From the NCBI RefSeq assembly GCF_031755915.1, contig NC_083382.1:2976001-3040000 (forward strand): DNA of 64,000 nucleotides, in the 5' to 3' direction. Below are positions 37,373-50,149 of the stretch, piece by piece. This DNA is from Ziziphus jujuba. Taxonomy: Eukaryota > Streptophyta > Magnoliopsida > Rosales > Rhamnaceae. Both the position numbers and the translations under genes were made by a program. Every line of letters starts with the position of its first letter. The first letter of the stretch is position 1. The notes under the pieces were generated by a model that saw nothing but the letters and a program-made list of their open reading frames with translations, made no database searches and was not told the origin of the DNA.

Positions 37373-38431
37373 ATATATATATATATATATATATATTGAC
37401 AATCATCTGTACAAAGCCATCTTACAATAATAGCTATTTGTGCAAGTCATGTTATAATATTCTTGAAGTCTTTGTAAAGAACTCGGAAAATTAAATCTGT
37501 AGCTTGTCATGCATTTACAAAGAAAATGTTCTTTGGTACTCTTTCTCTAACTAAGTTGGAATAAAACTCAATTATATATTGATTGAAAGTATTTTATTTC
37601 CATTGTCAATTTGTTATTAATTTGGTTTTTTCTTTTTGGGTGGCGAGTTATGCGCATCTTTTATTTTTCTTTTTGGGTGGCTAGTTATGCTCATCCTTTA
37701 TTTTTTTCTTTTTGGGTGGCTGGTTATGCGCATCCTTTATTTTTCTTTATGTATATGTTCACATCTGAAAATTTATCAACTGGCCCAATATTTATTTGTA
37801 CTACGCATGCTTAAGTCGCGACGTCATACATGTATGCCAACATCAAATATGCCACGTCACGTTTTATTATTTTTTGATCAAGACGATCATGTATTTGATT
37901 CGGCCAATTTTTTAGTATATCGCTTTTCTCATCGATTAGTAGCATTATCTAGATCAATCCCGCAGTTGATGTTTCACATCCGCTTGAGGGAGAAAGTTGG
38001 AATTGTATATATATATATATATATATATATAATTAGATTTTAAATCCTGACTTTTATTTTATGATTTTAGCTTCAAAAATTAATAAAGTTGGTTTCATAT
38101 TTTTTGGTATATCAATTAAAAAAAAGAAAAGATTTTTGATGTCCACTATCAGATAGAGATGATAGGTCTGTATACTTACGGTCTTTGTATATAATATAAC
38201 ACTAGTCTTTAATAAGCAGACCTATAATCTCTATCTGCTCATGATTTGATTCAGTTTTATTTATTTATTTATTTATTTAAATTGGACTGGACAATGTCTA
38301 TCTTTTAAATTTAAATTCAAAGTCAACTAAAATAGTAACTAAGCTTTAGCGGTTTTGTGGGTCTTGTCCCTGCCTTGATTAAGTCTCTATAGGTTGAAAA
38401 GGGAAATCAATAGCACTTGTTACTCTCACGT
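35620..38431. other. Divergent spacer between jasmonate-induced copy 3 and gene B
   Basis: This is the shared upstream region of two genes that point away from each other. It holds X-Y module pieces at about 35810-35950, 37450-37600 and 38340-38400. A roughly 41-base unit occurs about three times at 37626-37745 (TTTTTGGGTGGC.(A/G)GTTATGC.CATC). Long (TA)n tracts lie at 36620-36648 and 37333-37396. A frame at 36826-37023 starts ATGGCTCATTTGTTGGG but has no recognisable product, and I do not call it. I cannot point to defined regulatory sites. Confidence 0.5.
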
Positions 38432-38439
38432 CTTTAAAT
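38432..38439 (+). promoter_or_regulatory. Possible TATA-like site of glycine-zipper gene B
   Basis: TTTAAATA lies 128 bases before the ATG. It is weaker than the TATATATA of gene A and is assigned by position only. Confidence 0.3.
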
Positions 38440-38566
38440 ATTGCCTTTTGCTAAGGCATCGAAAGCCAACCAGATCTACAATTTATTACAATAACCCCTC
38501 CTTACTCCATCAATCTTTTTATCCAATTCTCTCTCAATCCTCAATAATTTCATCTCTGCGATTAAA

Positions 38567-40373
38567 ATGGCCTGTGCAGCTGACATCATTTTCCTCAAAG
38601 ATGAGAAGCTCCGAATCCTTGCAGACCGCATTCACAGCATTGAAATTAAAAACTTAGGGGACATACAATTCCGATCCACAGCGGAGCAAGTTGTTTATCT
38701 GAGAATTTGCAATAATAATCAGCAATCCGTTAAGAGCCTCCTAGATAAGAGTGGTGCAGCAGTGACAAAGTACAAGAACGACGCCGTTCGCGGTCCCATT
38801 GCCAATCTCATATTTATTTATACGGAGACATGCCTCAACAATGCGCTCCAGGTCTTCAACAACTACACTCTCCGAAGGCACTACCTTGACAAACTCACCT
38901 CCCATCTCGAAAACCTTATCAACGAATTGGATGGTTTGGACACTTCCAATGCCGCCGCCGTTGCTGCTCTCACCGATCGAATTGTGCATTACAACGAGGC
39001 TGTTATCAACTTCACAAAGATGACCGAAAGCAATCGTGCTTCCGAAGAATTCTCTAGACGTCTCAGGAACAGCGGCGTCGACTTCCCTACCTTTGTCAAA
39101 AGGTATACCAACCGCACATGTATACATATATATATATATATATATATATTTCGTTTTTCATAGAATTTGATAGAATTAGTACAGATCTCAACATCATGCA
39201 ATATAATATATCATATTGAATACAACATACTTTGTGACATTGAAATCCATATTAAATTCCATTATGATGTGAGAGATTTTCTAATGTATATATACATTAA
39301 TTTTAATCATCTACTATAATAAAATTTTATATCAATAATTTTTTTTTTTTTTTTTATAAATTGTACAATCAACATCTAATTACGTATAATTTGTGACATA
39401 TTTCACTGAATTAACCGGTCGTAGTAACATAAAATTATATATATTATAGATAGATATATCCAATACTTTTAATAATTTTTAAATAATCATTCATCATATA
39501 TATATGATTAACTGAATATATATGTATATATATATATATATATATACATACACATAGAGAGTAATATATATTTTGCTTGGATGCAGACACCAGGCACATC
39601 TTGGATTTTCTGGACCTTTTGACAAGTTGACAGATGAACAAAAGCTACTGGTAATTAATTAATCAATGAATTTGATTTTGTACGTAAAATTAAAGCTTGC
39701 CAATCTTAATACAAACACATATTATTCATTCATACATGCAAATGTCCAAATTAACCTTCCATACCATCAATGTTATATATATAGTTAAATATCTTAATTA
39801 GCACATTAAATACTATATATATATATATATATATAAATATATATATAATTAAATTTATGTTATTATATTATATACATGTAGGTGTATGATGCAATAATTG
39901 AGGCATCTGGTAGGGGAAAAGTACTGAATCACAAGGTGCTACAGGCTATTGCTGTGCCAGGAAGTTATAATAGTAACGATCTAAAAGAATTATCCATTTT
40001 GAGTGATATCGCAACCATACTTCTTAAAAATGCAGCAACCATAGCTTGGGACGTATATGTACGTGACCGCCCGATCAAAGAGGCGACGCGTGATGTCGTT
40101 GTTAATTTAGCCAAGAAAGGAGGAGCATTGTTGGAAGATATTGTCACAGCTGCGATAGTAACTTTAGAGATTGCAGAGGCAACAAGTCTTTTCGTTACAG
40201 GGGTAGGATTTGTGGCTGGCATTATTGGAGCTTATATTGTTGGGGAAATTGCTGGTGAAGTTTTTGATGCAATTTTTGGCTCCGCAGGCACTAATCCTGT
40301 GCCTAATAAAGACCATATTTTCTATGTAGCCGCCATGCCTGATGGAAAAAGAGAGGCTAGGATTGTTGCATAA
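38567..40373 (+). CDS. Unrecognised helical protein with C-terminal glycine zipper, gene B
   Basis: This is a three-exon gene: 38567-39102, 39587-39650 and 39882-40373, encoding 363 residues. It is the paralogue of gene A, with identical intron phases and high similarity. It starts MACAADIIFLKDEKLRILAD, carries the same 64-base exon 2 (LGFSGPFDKLTDEQKLL), and keeps the hydrophobic C-terminal stretch (ATSLFVTGVGFVAG, then YIVGEIAGEVFDAIFG). Intron 1 is longer (484 against 96 bases) and filled with (TA)n tracts. The helical N-terminal part and the glycine-zipper hairpin suggest a protein that assembles or meets membranes. I know of no characterised family with this layout, and the function is open. 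An upstream in-frame ATG was not used because gene A starts at the matching position. Confidence 0.85.
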
Positions 40374-40535
40374 ACTAATTCTGCATCAAACAAATTTAAT
40401 ACTGTGGTTTAAGCTTTGTGCTTATAGCTTATAAATAAGTTTGGTCATCCTATGTAAAGGATAATTGGCACTTCTTAATAATTTTTTCTGCATGGAAAAA
40501 TGCTTGTGCCTAGTTTATTTACTACTTTGAAGTTC

Positions 40536-40558
40536 AATAAAATAATGTGTTTGAGTAA
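40536..40558 (+). terminator. Poly(A) signal region of gene B
   Basis: AATAAA followed by ATAATGTGTTTGAGTAA is identical to the string after gene A. Confidence 0.6.
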
Positions 40559-41056
40559 TTTTTAGCCAATTTAATTATTTTTGGGTTTCAAAATACCAAC
40601 AGTACATTTGACCATTTGGAATTTTCTGAATTAAATTTCAGTATAATAAATAAGGTCTTTGATAATCAATTTATATATGTATGTATATATATATATATAA
40701 ATATACATACTTGAACGTATTTATCACTCAGCTATCCCCGTGAGAATTAATCAATTTAAATTGTATTTGGTTTTTTTCTTTTGAGGTTTTGAAAATTTGG
40801 ATATTGGCAAATAATAATAATAATAATAATTAGAAAGGATTGTTTGTGGGAAATGTAGCTGAAACATCTCTACTACGTTGGCACCTCTCAAATCACATTA
40901 ACCCAACAAGCAAGAATATTTTTAAGAAAATAAAAAAAAAAAAGATACAATGAAATCCAATCAATAATAATAATAATAACAATATGGGTAATTGGGCCAC
41001 AAACCCTACAATCCCACTCCTACTTCTATGGGCTCAAATCATTGGGTTTGGCTAGA
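40559..41056. other. Intergenic
   Basis: No gene is seen. A (TA)n tract lies at about 40674-40710, with (AAT)n tracts at about 40811-40830 and 40963-40980. Confidence 0.6.
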
Positions 41057-41065
41057 CTAATTATA
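41057..41065. repeat. Left 9-bp target-site duplication of the Mutator-like element
   Basis: CTAATTATA stands directly before the terminal repeat. The same nine bases stand directly after the right end, at 54401-54409. Confidence 0.85.
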
Positions 41066-41165
41066 GGGTAATTTGGCCCTTTACCCCTGTTAGAGTCCTC
41101 CTAATGATATCTACCCACTTGATTCTAAACCTTTTTATTTTGCCCTTTTATTTTTTAATATTCCT
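41066..41165 (+). repeat. Left terminal inverted repeat of the Mutator-like element
   Basis: It begins GGGTAATTTGGCCCTTTACC and contains CCTAATGATATCTACCC and TATTTTGCCCTTTTATT. It pairs imperfectly with 54290-54400. Confidence 0.75.
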
Positions 41166-41444
41166 ATAGTACCCTTTTGAGATATTAAACACAAATTAAA
41201 CAAAAAGGCCATTGTTCCCTTCTCTGTTTTTTTCTTTCTTTCACTTCCCTTCGAGTTATACTCCTTCAAAATCTTCGCCAACTCTTCTCTTCTCCTTCCT
41301 CATCCTTCCCCCAGAAACACTAGATTTAGGGTTAGGGTTTGAATTTTGAATTTCCGATTCAAACGTAATCGACGACGGTGTCTAAGTATTCAAATGTATG
41401 AGCATTAGACGCTGAACTGAAGCGGTCAAATCCCAAACAAAATA

Positions 41445-41449
<5 letters not shown>

Positions 41450-41479
<30 letters not shown>
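41450..41479. repeat. (GA)15 microsatellite
   Basis: An uninterrupted GA tract 15 bases before the candidate ATG at 41494. (GA)n is common in plant 5' UTRs. Confidence 0.9.
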
Positions 41480-41483
<4 letters not shown>

Positions 41484-41493
41484 CGATGAAGTA

Positions 41494-41547
41494 ATGGCGA
41501 GCAAGGAAGAGAGCGCAGTGAAGGAGACTGCTCTTGCCAATCTTATT
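41494..41547 (+). pseudogene. Captured first coding exon of an unknown gene
   Basis: The ATG follows a UTR-like leader with a (GA)n tract and opens MASKEESAVKETALANLI, then a GTAAGG donor. The composition is that of a real plant gene start. No matching second exon follows before unrelated repeats begin. A possible distant exon lies at 49900-49945. I cannot name the parent gene. Confidence 0.45.
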
Positions 41548-41940
41548 GTAAGGTTTTTTGTCATAGCTTTAAAAAATGACCCACTGTGTTTTCAATTTTG
41601 TTTTCAGTTAGGTATTTACGCTAATCTGATCATATACCAAGATAATTCCTTCCAAGCAGTATGGTCAAACAATGAAGGTGATCGAAGACTTATTAGGTGG
41701 GTCTTATTATGATAAGTGTTAACTGGATAACCTTTTTATGCTTGCTCTATGTCCTTTGTATGCTTGCTCTATGTTAAATGACATTTTATTGATTTCTTGC
41801 TTGATTTTCATTTTAAAAGATATTATGTTAGGTGTTAGGTCTAAAATATTGATGATTTTATGCCATATTTATAGCTTAATATTTGTTAGTTTATGTTAAT
41901 TTGTTATGGAAAGATACTTAATTATGTATTTTTCTTAATC
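41548..41940. other. Intron-like sequence
   Basis: T-rich, without a gene. It is consistent with the captured intron that follows the exon ending at 41547. Confidence 0.4.
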
Positions 41941-43595
41941 TAGGTAAAAGAGGAAGAATTTTAAGAAAACTACCATAAAAATGGATTCCTTGGGTCGAAT
42001 TATGGTGGGAAGCAAGATTTGAGCTCGAACGGACTAAACATTAAAAAGATTCCAAAAAGATACCTTGAAGATTCCATAAAGATTCTATCGGGAATTTCAT
42101 GATGGAAGTGGATGTCATATGAATCATCACGATCTGAGGATTTCAAATGTCTCGTTATTTTTGGATTTCGAGGTGCGAGCAGAGAGTTATCATCATTTAA
42201 AGTTCGGAATTTATAAAAAGGAATATTCTAGTTAAATCTCCATCATTGATCAAAAGAGGGAATCAAGGCAATTTGAGGGCCAAGATAAAAACAAGTGGCA
42301 ATAATTGGTTAATTTATCATTAATGAGGCACATGTCATGTCACATGCTTCATTAAGGGTAAATTAGACTAATTAACTTATTTTTTTTTAGGAGGAATTAG
42401 ATAAAAGGAAAGTAGTAGAGAGCAAGTAATATACAGTTTCCTTTTTACACATGAAATTCGTCCAACCCTTTTCGTGGCCTAAAAAAGGTATCTTCCAAGA
42501 CTCCCACATTGAAAATAAAGAGAGAAAAAGATTCCCAAGGCTCTATATATATAGCTCCCACCACATTGAAGGAAGATATACAAGTTTAGAGAGTTATTTA
42601 AGAGCTTTTAGGAGGCTTAAATAGAAATAAACCAAATTTTGGGAGTTTCTAAGATTCTCTTAAGGGTTCTAGGGTTTTAAAGTTTTAGAGTTTTAGAAGA
42701 TCAATTGGAGAGGAGGAGGCAGAGAGACGTGGGCTTGCTTGGAGAAGAAGGCTACGACTTTGAGAGCTCTTGGAGGAGAAGTTTTTCAATAGTTTTTATT
42801 CTCTTTTCCTTTCTCTTTAATTGTGAATCTTATTATTTTTAATAATTATGGATGTTGAAATTATTTTTACCATGAACTAATTTTCATAGCTAGGGCTATG
42901 ATGTAGCCCTAACTATGAAGGTTTAATTATTTTAATATATGTTGAGTTTTATTTAATTAGTAATATGTTTTGTTAATAAATCATTGGTATACTTAATGCT
43001 TTCATAGGCCGGAAGGAATGAATGATTTTAATAATATTTGAGCTTGGAAAAGGATAATATTATGGATCTCCAATGATTTACATGAATGCATAATTGATTG
43101 GAAAATAGTTATGTCTCATGCTATATTATTTGCTTAATCTATGGTTGATGAAATTGCATGATTTAATTTATAGGCCGGAAGGAATAAATTAGGTTATGTG
43201 AATATTATCAATTGTGAGTGGAAACTACTTTTGATTAATTTTGTGATTAAGTATGGTTAACAAAATTACTAGTTAATTAAATTGACATATTTAAGTAATT
43301 AAATTGGAATAGTTAGTGGTGAAATCAAATGCCCTAGTATTCATAATTATTCAATTCTCTCTCTTGCTTGAAATTGATCTAATTTTAATTGATTGCTTTT
43401 GTTTAATTTAGTTTATTTAGTTTTCAATTGCCATCTTAAATTTTAGTTCAAATATTATCAAAACCTAATTATCTTTGGTACTTAATACTTAATCCCTTGG
43501 GTACGACAACCCTATTTTTCCACTTTATTACTTGAAAACGATTCGTGCACTTGCGAGTTGATTTTACACATCATTAGGAAGGCAGAGCATGAACT
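41941..43595 (+). mobile_element. Probable non-coding retroelement insertion
   Basis: No protein is encoded. The style is that of long non-coding plant retroelement ends: TTTGAGCTCGAACGGACT and AGATTCCAAAAAGATACC near the left, and CTTGGGTACGACAACC and TCGTGCACTTGCGAG near the right. CATAGGCCGGAAGGAAT occurs twice (about 43004 and 43168). Borders and target duplication were not resolved. Confidence 0.4.
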
Positions 43596-45929
43596 AAAAT
43601 GACTTATTGTTTACTTTGCCTATGAAACCTGCAAATTGCGCAATTGTGTAATTTGGGCTATGATTATTTATGCAGTCCCCATGTAATATATTGATTATTG
43701 GAATTAAGCTCTTTTCTGTTCCTAATTTATATATCAACTTGAATTTCTGTCGAGGTTAAAAAGTTAAATTATTGGGTTCTGTATTAAATAAACTAGTCTT
43801 TTGATACCTTCTTATTTGTTATTAACTTTTCTGTTTATCCTTCAATTGGATAGAAATTATCTATGATTTGTGCATATTTCTCGAATAATTGTGCTACATA
43901 TCCCTAGTTGCCTTGAATTATATTTTGATGCCTAGCAGCTTAAATTTATGTATTTATTAAAATTGGTCTTCCAACACTTTTGTAGCTGTTTTTTTATTTT
44001 TATACCCTACTTCAGTGGTCATGTTTTTTTTACATTGCCCACCTTGAAATTTTTTATACATTTTAAAGTATCACTTTATGGTAAATATACATCTTCCTTA
44101 AATATTTGAAGGGTGGATATTGTTAATTGAGGATTTCAATATTTGACCCTCGTCTTGGAATGGATGGCAGTGATGAGAATTCAATTGTAAAGTGGTAAGG
44201 AAAACAAGTATCTTTTCTTACCTTTTTTTTTTCTTTTTTTTTTTGTCCCCCGAAGCCATTTTTTAGAAACTAAGCTCTAATATTGTATATATGCTTTTCT
44301 ATTTGTACAATACATAATTTTTTTAGTTGCATTTATGAGCTCATGTCTTTCCACATCAAGATCTTGAAATGATTTGAAATTCCTTAAGCTTCGTCTTATC
44401 ACACCATATTATATATATATATATATTAAACAATGAAATATACTTAGTGTGATCATTGAACCAATTCCTACTCCTTTTTTTTCTTACAATTCTTATATTT
44501 TCTTTTTAATACTCATTCTTGATGTAATTCCTTGCACAAGCGATTGGTACTTCAAAAAGGCATAATAAATTAAAGAAATTGTTTTCCCTATAAAGTGGAT
44601 ATGCTAGTGTCAAACAGAAGAAGAATTTGCGAAAGAACTAAAACCTTAAGCAACCTGACAAGAAAATACATTTTTCATTATTTTTATTATGATAATAAAT
44701 GTTATTTTCAAATTCTGATTTCAATATGACCACTAGAGGACTGGCTGTTAATTGTTTAGGTGAAAAAAGCAGTTGCTTGTTTTTATTCCTTAAATTTAAA
44801 ATGAGCTTTCCTCGGTTTCCTCCAGATGCAGGTATCTGAGATGATGTGAGAGGTGTAGAATAAGGCAGCAACACAAACATGGAAAAGTTTGAAGTTTCTA
44901 TTTAACGTGATTGCATGCCAGCAACAATACAATATGTTGGAATTTTTAACATCTTGAACAGCTCATATCTGGTAGCCAGATCATTCTTTTGAAGTTAGTG
45001 AAGAGCAATAATTTTATGGAAAGCCAGCTTTCCTACTTGTATATATGTTTATAATTTTCCAAAGATGAAGTGTTGATAATGACCCTACATCTTTTTTACT
45101 GTGCCTTAACGATGAGTTGTTACCACTCTTAGTAAAATAATGAGCACTAGTGTAGTTATGATTCATGTCAAAGTAGTATTTGTTCCTTTTCAATGATGTT
45201 ATTGTATAATACTTCTGTACATTATAAGCAAATAATGGAAGCTCACTTTAATATGTTTTCTATATTATTCTTATACACTCTGATCTGCTTCAGTTATTTT
45301 GTTTATTAATCTCCATGCAACATGCTTTGAATCCTAAAACATCCTTGAGTGTCAGTGCTTTACTGCTGGGGTCCTTTGCATATGCCTTCATTTCTGGTGA
45401 GGTGGTAAAAATAACTACATTTTGACCTTATGCTGAGCAGAACCTAACTTGTAAACATGCCAAGGTTTACTTCTTATACACTTTGATAACGTTTATTTAC
45501 ACCAAGATTTGTGCTCAATGCAACTTCATTTATGATGAGAATCATGGTAAACAAAAGAAAACACACAAAAATATGATCAAAAAAATTCAAAAATTAGAAA
45601 TGAACAAGATTACCAACGAGCGAACCATCAATAATCTACCTCTTTTTTTGCAATCTTACAAGATTACTAACCTTTCTAGAAAAATTTGTATACGATGGTG
45701 AATAAAAGACAATGGGGGCATGTTATGCGGTATGCATGTGTTATGCAATGTAGTAAGGAATGCAATTAGTAGCTCAACCGTGTAACATGTGTTTTGGCAT
45801 AATAGACGTTGGTTTTATGTGTTGTTTTGTTGGCAAAGTCATCTGTTGTATTGTGTTTCTAAAATATCATTCTGTGTTCAGTTATTTGTTCAGTTTTTAG
45901 TAGGTTTCTTACCATTTCATGGATGCTAT
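43596..45929. other. Interior of the Mutator-like element without clear genes
   Basis: It looks like intron or intergenic DNA. I see no convincing exon. The short frames at 44638-44880 and 45483-45701 are not supported. A (TA)n tract lies at 44410-44427. Confidence 0.5.
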
Positions 45930-48650
45930 TACTGCCCAATGGTAATTACCGATGCATCGTCGGTAATTGACATTTGTCCACCGTCATAAAAGAATCACCA
46001 CAATTCCATTTGACAACTTCAATCGTGTGTGTTTCCACCGAGAACATGCTAAATCTAGCTTTATTAATGATAAATGTTGACAAAGTAAGAGAAAAAATGA
46101 CATTAATAAGTGAAAACATTCAATTTGTAGTTGCTGGAAAACTTACCATAGGTTTCATCGATAATTACCAAAATCCCTATGGTAGTCACATTTTACCAAT
46201 TTTTTGGCCCCCACAAGTCCCCTAATGTGTGTTAAATGCAACAACATGCAAAATATACATTGTTACATGATCCTAAGGAGAAAAAACCTCAAACGTTCTG
46301 AAAATGTTCTCAAATTGGCACAAAAATTTGATTACCGTAGGGCCTTCGATAATTATTGATGAAATCTATGGTAATCAATTTGTAGTTACTGGAAAAATTA
46401 CCATAGGTTTCATTGGTAATTACCGAAACCCCTATGGTAATCACATTTTACCAATTTTTTGGCCCCCACAAGTCCCCTAATGTGTGTTAACTGCAAAAAC
46501 ATGCAAAATATACATTTTTCAATGATTCTAAGGAGAAAAAACCCCAAATGTCCTGAAAATTTTCTCAAATTGGCACAAAAAGTTGATTACCGTAGGGCCT
46601 TTGGTAATTACCGACGAAACCTACAGTAATCAATTTGTAGTTGCTGGAAAAATTACAGACGGTTTCGTCGGTAATTGCCGAAAGTGTACAGTCAATCACA
46701 TTTTACCAATTTTTTGGGCCCCACAAGTCCCATAACGTGTGTTGAATGCAAAAACATGCAAAATATGGATTCTAAAATTATACTAAGGAGAGAAAATCCC
46801 AAAATTTCATAAAAGTGTCTCAAATTTTACAAACAAATTGGATGACTGTACACCCTCGGTAATTCCCGAGGAAACCGTCGGTAACCAACACATACCCTCT
46901 GGAAAAATTACCGACGGTTTCGTCGGTAATTACCGAGGGTGTACAATCAATCACATTTTACCAATTTTTTGGGCCCCACAAGTCTCATAACGTGTGTTGA
47001 ATGCAAAAACATGCAAAATATGGATTCTAAAATTATACTAAGGAGAGAAAATCCCAAAATTTCATAAAAGTGTCTCAAATTTTACAAAAAAATTGGATGA
47101 CTGTACACCCTCGGTAATTCCCGAGGAAACCGTCGGTAACCAACACATACCCTATGGAAAAATTACCGACGGTTTTGTCGGTAATTACTGAAGGTGTACA
47201 GTCAATCACATTTTACCAATTTTTTGGACCCCACAAGTCCCATAACGTGTGTTGAATGCAAAAACATGCAAAATAGGGATTCTAAAATTATACTAAGGAG
47301 AGAAAATTACAAAATTTAATAAAAATGTCAAATTTTGCAAAAAAATTGGATAACTGTTCACCCTCGGTAATTCCTGAGGAAACCGTCGGTAGCCAACACA
47401 TACCCTCTGGAAAAATTACCGACAGTTTCATCGGTAATTACCGAGGGTGTACAGTCAATCACATTTTACCAATTTTTTGGGTCCCACAAGTCCCATAACG
47501 TGTGTTGAATGCAAAAAAATGAAAAATATGGATTCTAAAATTATCCTAAGGAGAGAAAATTACAAAATTTCATAAAAGTGTCTCAAATTTTGCAAAAAAA
47601 TTGGATAACTGTTCACCTTCGGTAATTCCCGAGGAAACCGTCGGTAGCCAACACATACCCTCGGGAAAAGTTACCGATGGTTTCGTCGGTAATTACCGAG
47701 GGTGTACAGCCAATCACATTTTACCAATTTTTTGGGCCCCACAAGTCCCCTAATGTGTGTTGAATGCAAAAAAATGAAAAATATGGATTCTAAAATTATC
47801 CTAAGGAGAGAAAATCCCAAAATTGCTTCAAAAGTTCTCAAATTTTCCAAAAAAATACAATATGACTGCACACGATTGGTAATTCCCGAGGAAACCGTCG
47901 GTAACCTACAAATACCCTCTGGAAAATTACCGTCGGTGTCGTCGGTAATTACCGAAAGTGTACAGTCAATCACATTTTACCAATTTTTTAGGCCCTACAA
48001 GTCCCATAACGTGTGTTTAATGCAAAAACATGCAAAATATGGATTCTAAAATTATACTAAGGAGAGAAAATCCCAAAATTTCATAAAAGTGTGTCAAATT
48101 TTGCAAAAAAATTGGATGACTGTACACCCTCGGTAATTCCCGAGGAAACCATCGGTAACCAACACATACCCTCTAGAAAAATTACCGACGGTTTCGTCGG
48201 TAATTACTGAGGGTGTACAGTCAATCACATTTTACCAATTTTTTGGGCCCCACAAGTCCCATAACGTGTGTTGAATGCAAAAACATGCAAAATAGGGATT
48301 CTAAAATTATACTAAGGAGAGAAAATTACAAAATTTTATAAAAGTGTCAAATTTTGCAAAAAAATTTGATGACTGTTCACCCTCGGCAATTCCCAAGGAA
48401 ACCTTCGGTAACGTACAAATACCCTCTGGAAAAATTACCGACGGTGTCGTCGGTAATTACCGAAAGTGTACAGTCAATAACATTTTATCAAATTTTTGGG
48501 CCCCACGAGTCCCATAATGTGTGTTGAATGCAAAAACATGCAAAATAGGGATTCTAAAATTATACTAAGGAGAGAACATCCCAAAATTTCATAAACGTAT
48601 CTTAAATTTTGCAAAACAATTTGATGACTGTACACCCTCGGTAATTACCG
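45930..48650 (+). repeat. Tandem array of a 254-bp palindrome-rich unit
   Basis: About ten units follow one another. The anchor CACCCTCGGTAATTC or its variants falls at 46851, 47106, 47359, 47614, 47871, 48125, 48378 and 48633, a period of 253-257 bases. Earlier, more diverged units have anchors near 46335 and 46590. Every unit holds hairpin words (ACCGACG..TTTCGTCGGT, the palindrome TCGGTAATTACCGA, and CCTCGGTAATTCCCGAGG) and a conserved linker with TTTTTTGGGCCCCACAAGTC and CATGCAAAATA. Such arrays are typical subterminal regions of CACTA-type transposons. No protein is encoded. Confidence 0.85.
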
Positions 48651-49290
48651 ACGAAACCATCGGTTATTTTTCCAAAGGATATGTGTTGGTTACCGACACT
48701 TTCCTCGGGAATTATCGAGGGTGAACAGTTATCCAATTTTTTTGCAAAATTTGAGACACTTTTATGAAATTTTGTAATTTTCTCTCCTTAGTATAATTTT
48801 AGAATCCCTATTTTGCATGTTTTTGCATTCAACACACGTTATGGGACTTGTGGGGCCCAAAAAATTGGTAAAATGTGATTGACTGTACACTTTCGGTAAT
48901 TACCGACGAAACCGTTGGTAATTTTTTCAGAGGGTATTTGTTGGTTACCGACAGTTTCCTCGGGAATTACCGATCATGTACAGTCATCGTATTGTTTTGG
49001 AAAATTTGAGAACTTTTGAAGCAATTTTGGGATTTTCTCTCATTAGGATAATTTTAGAATCCATATTTTTCATTTTTTTGCATTCAACACACATTAGAGG
49101 ACTTGTGGGGCCCAAAAAATTGGTAAAATGTGATTGACTGTACACCCTCTGTAATTACCGACGAAACCGTCGGTAATTTTTCATATTACGAAAAGCTTTT
49201 CTATAATTACCGATGGTGAATCGGGAATTATCGATGCACCATCGGTAATCATCTTTGCTTTAATTTTTACCACAACCGAGGGTTTTTTTT
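48651..49290 (-). repeat. Inverted arm of the 254-bp array
   Basis: From about 48650 the same unit appears in the opposite orientation (GACTTGTGGGGCCCAAAAAA at about 48845 and 49100) for about two and a half units. The array is thus a large interrupted palindrome with arms of unequal length. Confidence 0.8.
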
Positions 49291-50149
49291 TCTTTTTTTT
49301 CAACGGTTGTCATTAGTAAAGATAGGTTCAGCATATTATGATAACATTAGTAACATCCCATCATCTTACCCAAAATAACACGTCTAATATGGCACAGGTG
49401 TTGGTGAACATTTTCTCATTATCAAACCGAAATACAAAATAGTATCAATATGCTGCAAAACCACATTAAAGGAAATAAGTAACTTTTGGTTGCTACTTTT
49501 TTGAATTTAGATAGTAGCGGATTGATGCATTATGGATTTTCTTGTCACATACACCTATCAAAATCAAAGAGGGAATTGATATGAAAGATTCTTACATCCT
49601 TAAAATTTGAAATCCAATAATCTGATTAAATTTAAGTGTAATATTTTTGTAAAAAATGTTTAAATTTTTAGTTTTATCAAGCATTAACTCAACATGGTTG
49701 TTTTTTCAGAGTCCATAGATTTTGTTTGATAGTGTGCCTATTTTTCTAAAGCTTTAATACATGTTTTGTTTCCCTGTCTAGCTACTTTATCCTTCTGTTA
49801 CTAGTCAAACATCCAAATATTTTATCATTCCTTTATAGTATGGAGACTAAAACCTTTCATGGTAATACGATAAAGGTTGCTATCTATATTGTCATGCAGC
49901 CTGTTGTTCCACTATTAGAAAAGATCAAGGAACTAAATTTGGAAGGTACATAAAGGTATAAACAATCTGGTCTTCCTGGTTGATATTGGTTGTTTGATTG
50001 GATTAATCTGATTGCATGATACATGTAATTCTTCTTGTGCTAAAAAATGTTTAAGGTACTTGCACTAATGGTGATAGCATATGAAGAATCTTGGAGAATT
50101 TAAAACTACTCTTTGACTTTTTCTTTTGAAAATGGGAAATCTAAATCAA
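49291..50149. other. Non-repeat spacer with a possible captured exon
   Basis: It lies between the inner inverted arm and an outer inverted unit. 49900-49945 reads PVVPLLEKIKELNLE after a TGCAG acceptor and before a GTACAT donor, so it may be an exon of an unknown host gene. Otherwise it is T-rich and non-coding. Confidence 0.35.

Noticed and set aside
47671..48049. Open frames across the 254-bp array
   Set aside because: They come from the repeat period and stop-poor linkers; both strands show them and no family pattern is present.
45930..49290. Repeat array considered as CRISPR or centromeric satellite
   Set aside because: The unit of 254 bp, no spacers, the plant context and the inverted arm do not fit CRISPR. 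The short array with inverted partner and outer ends fits transposon subterminal repeats better than a centromere.
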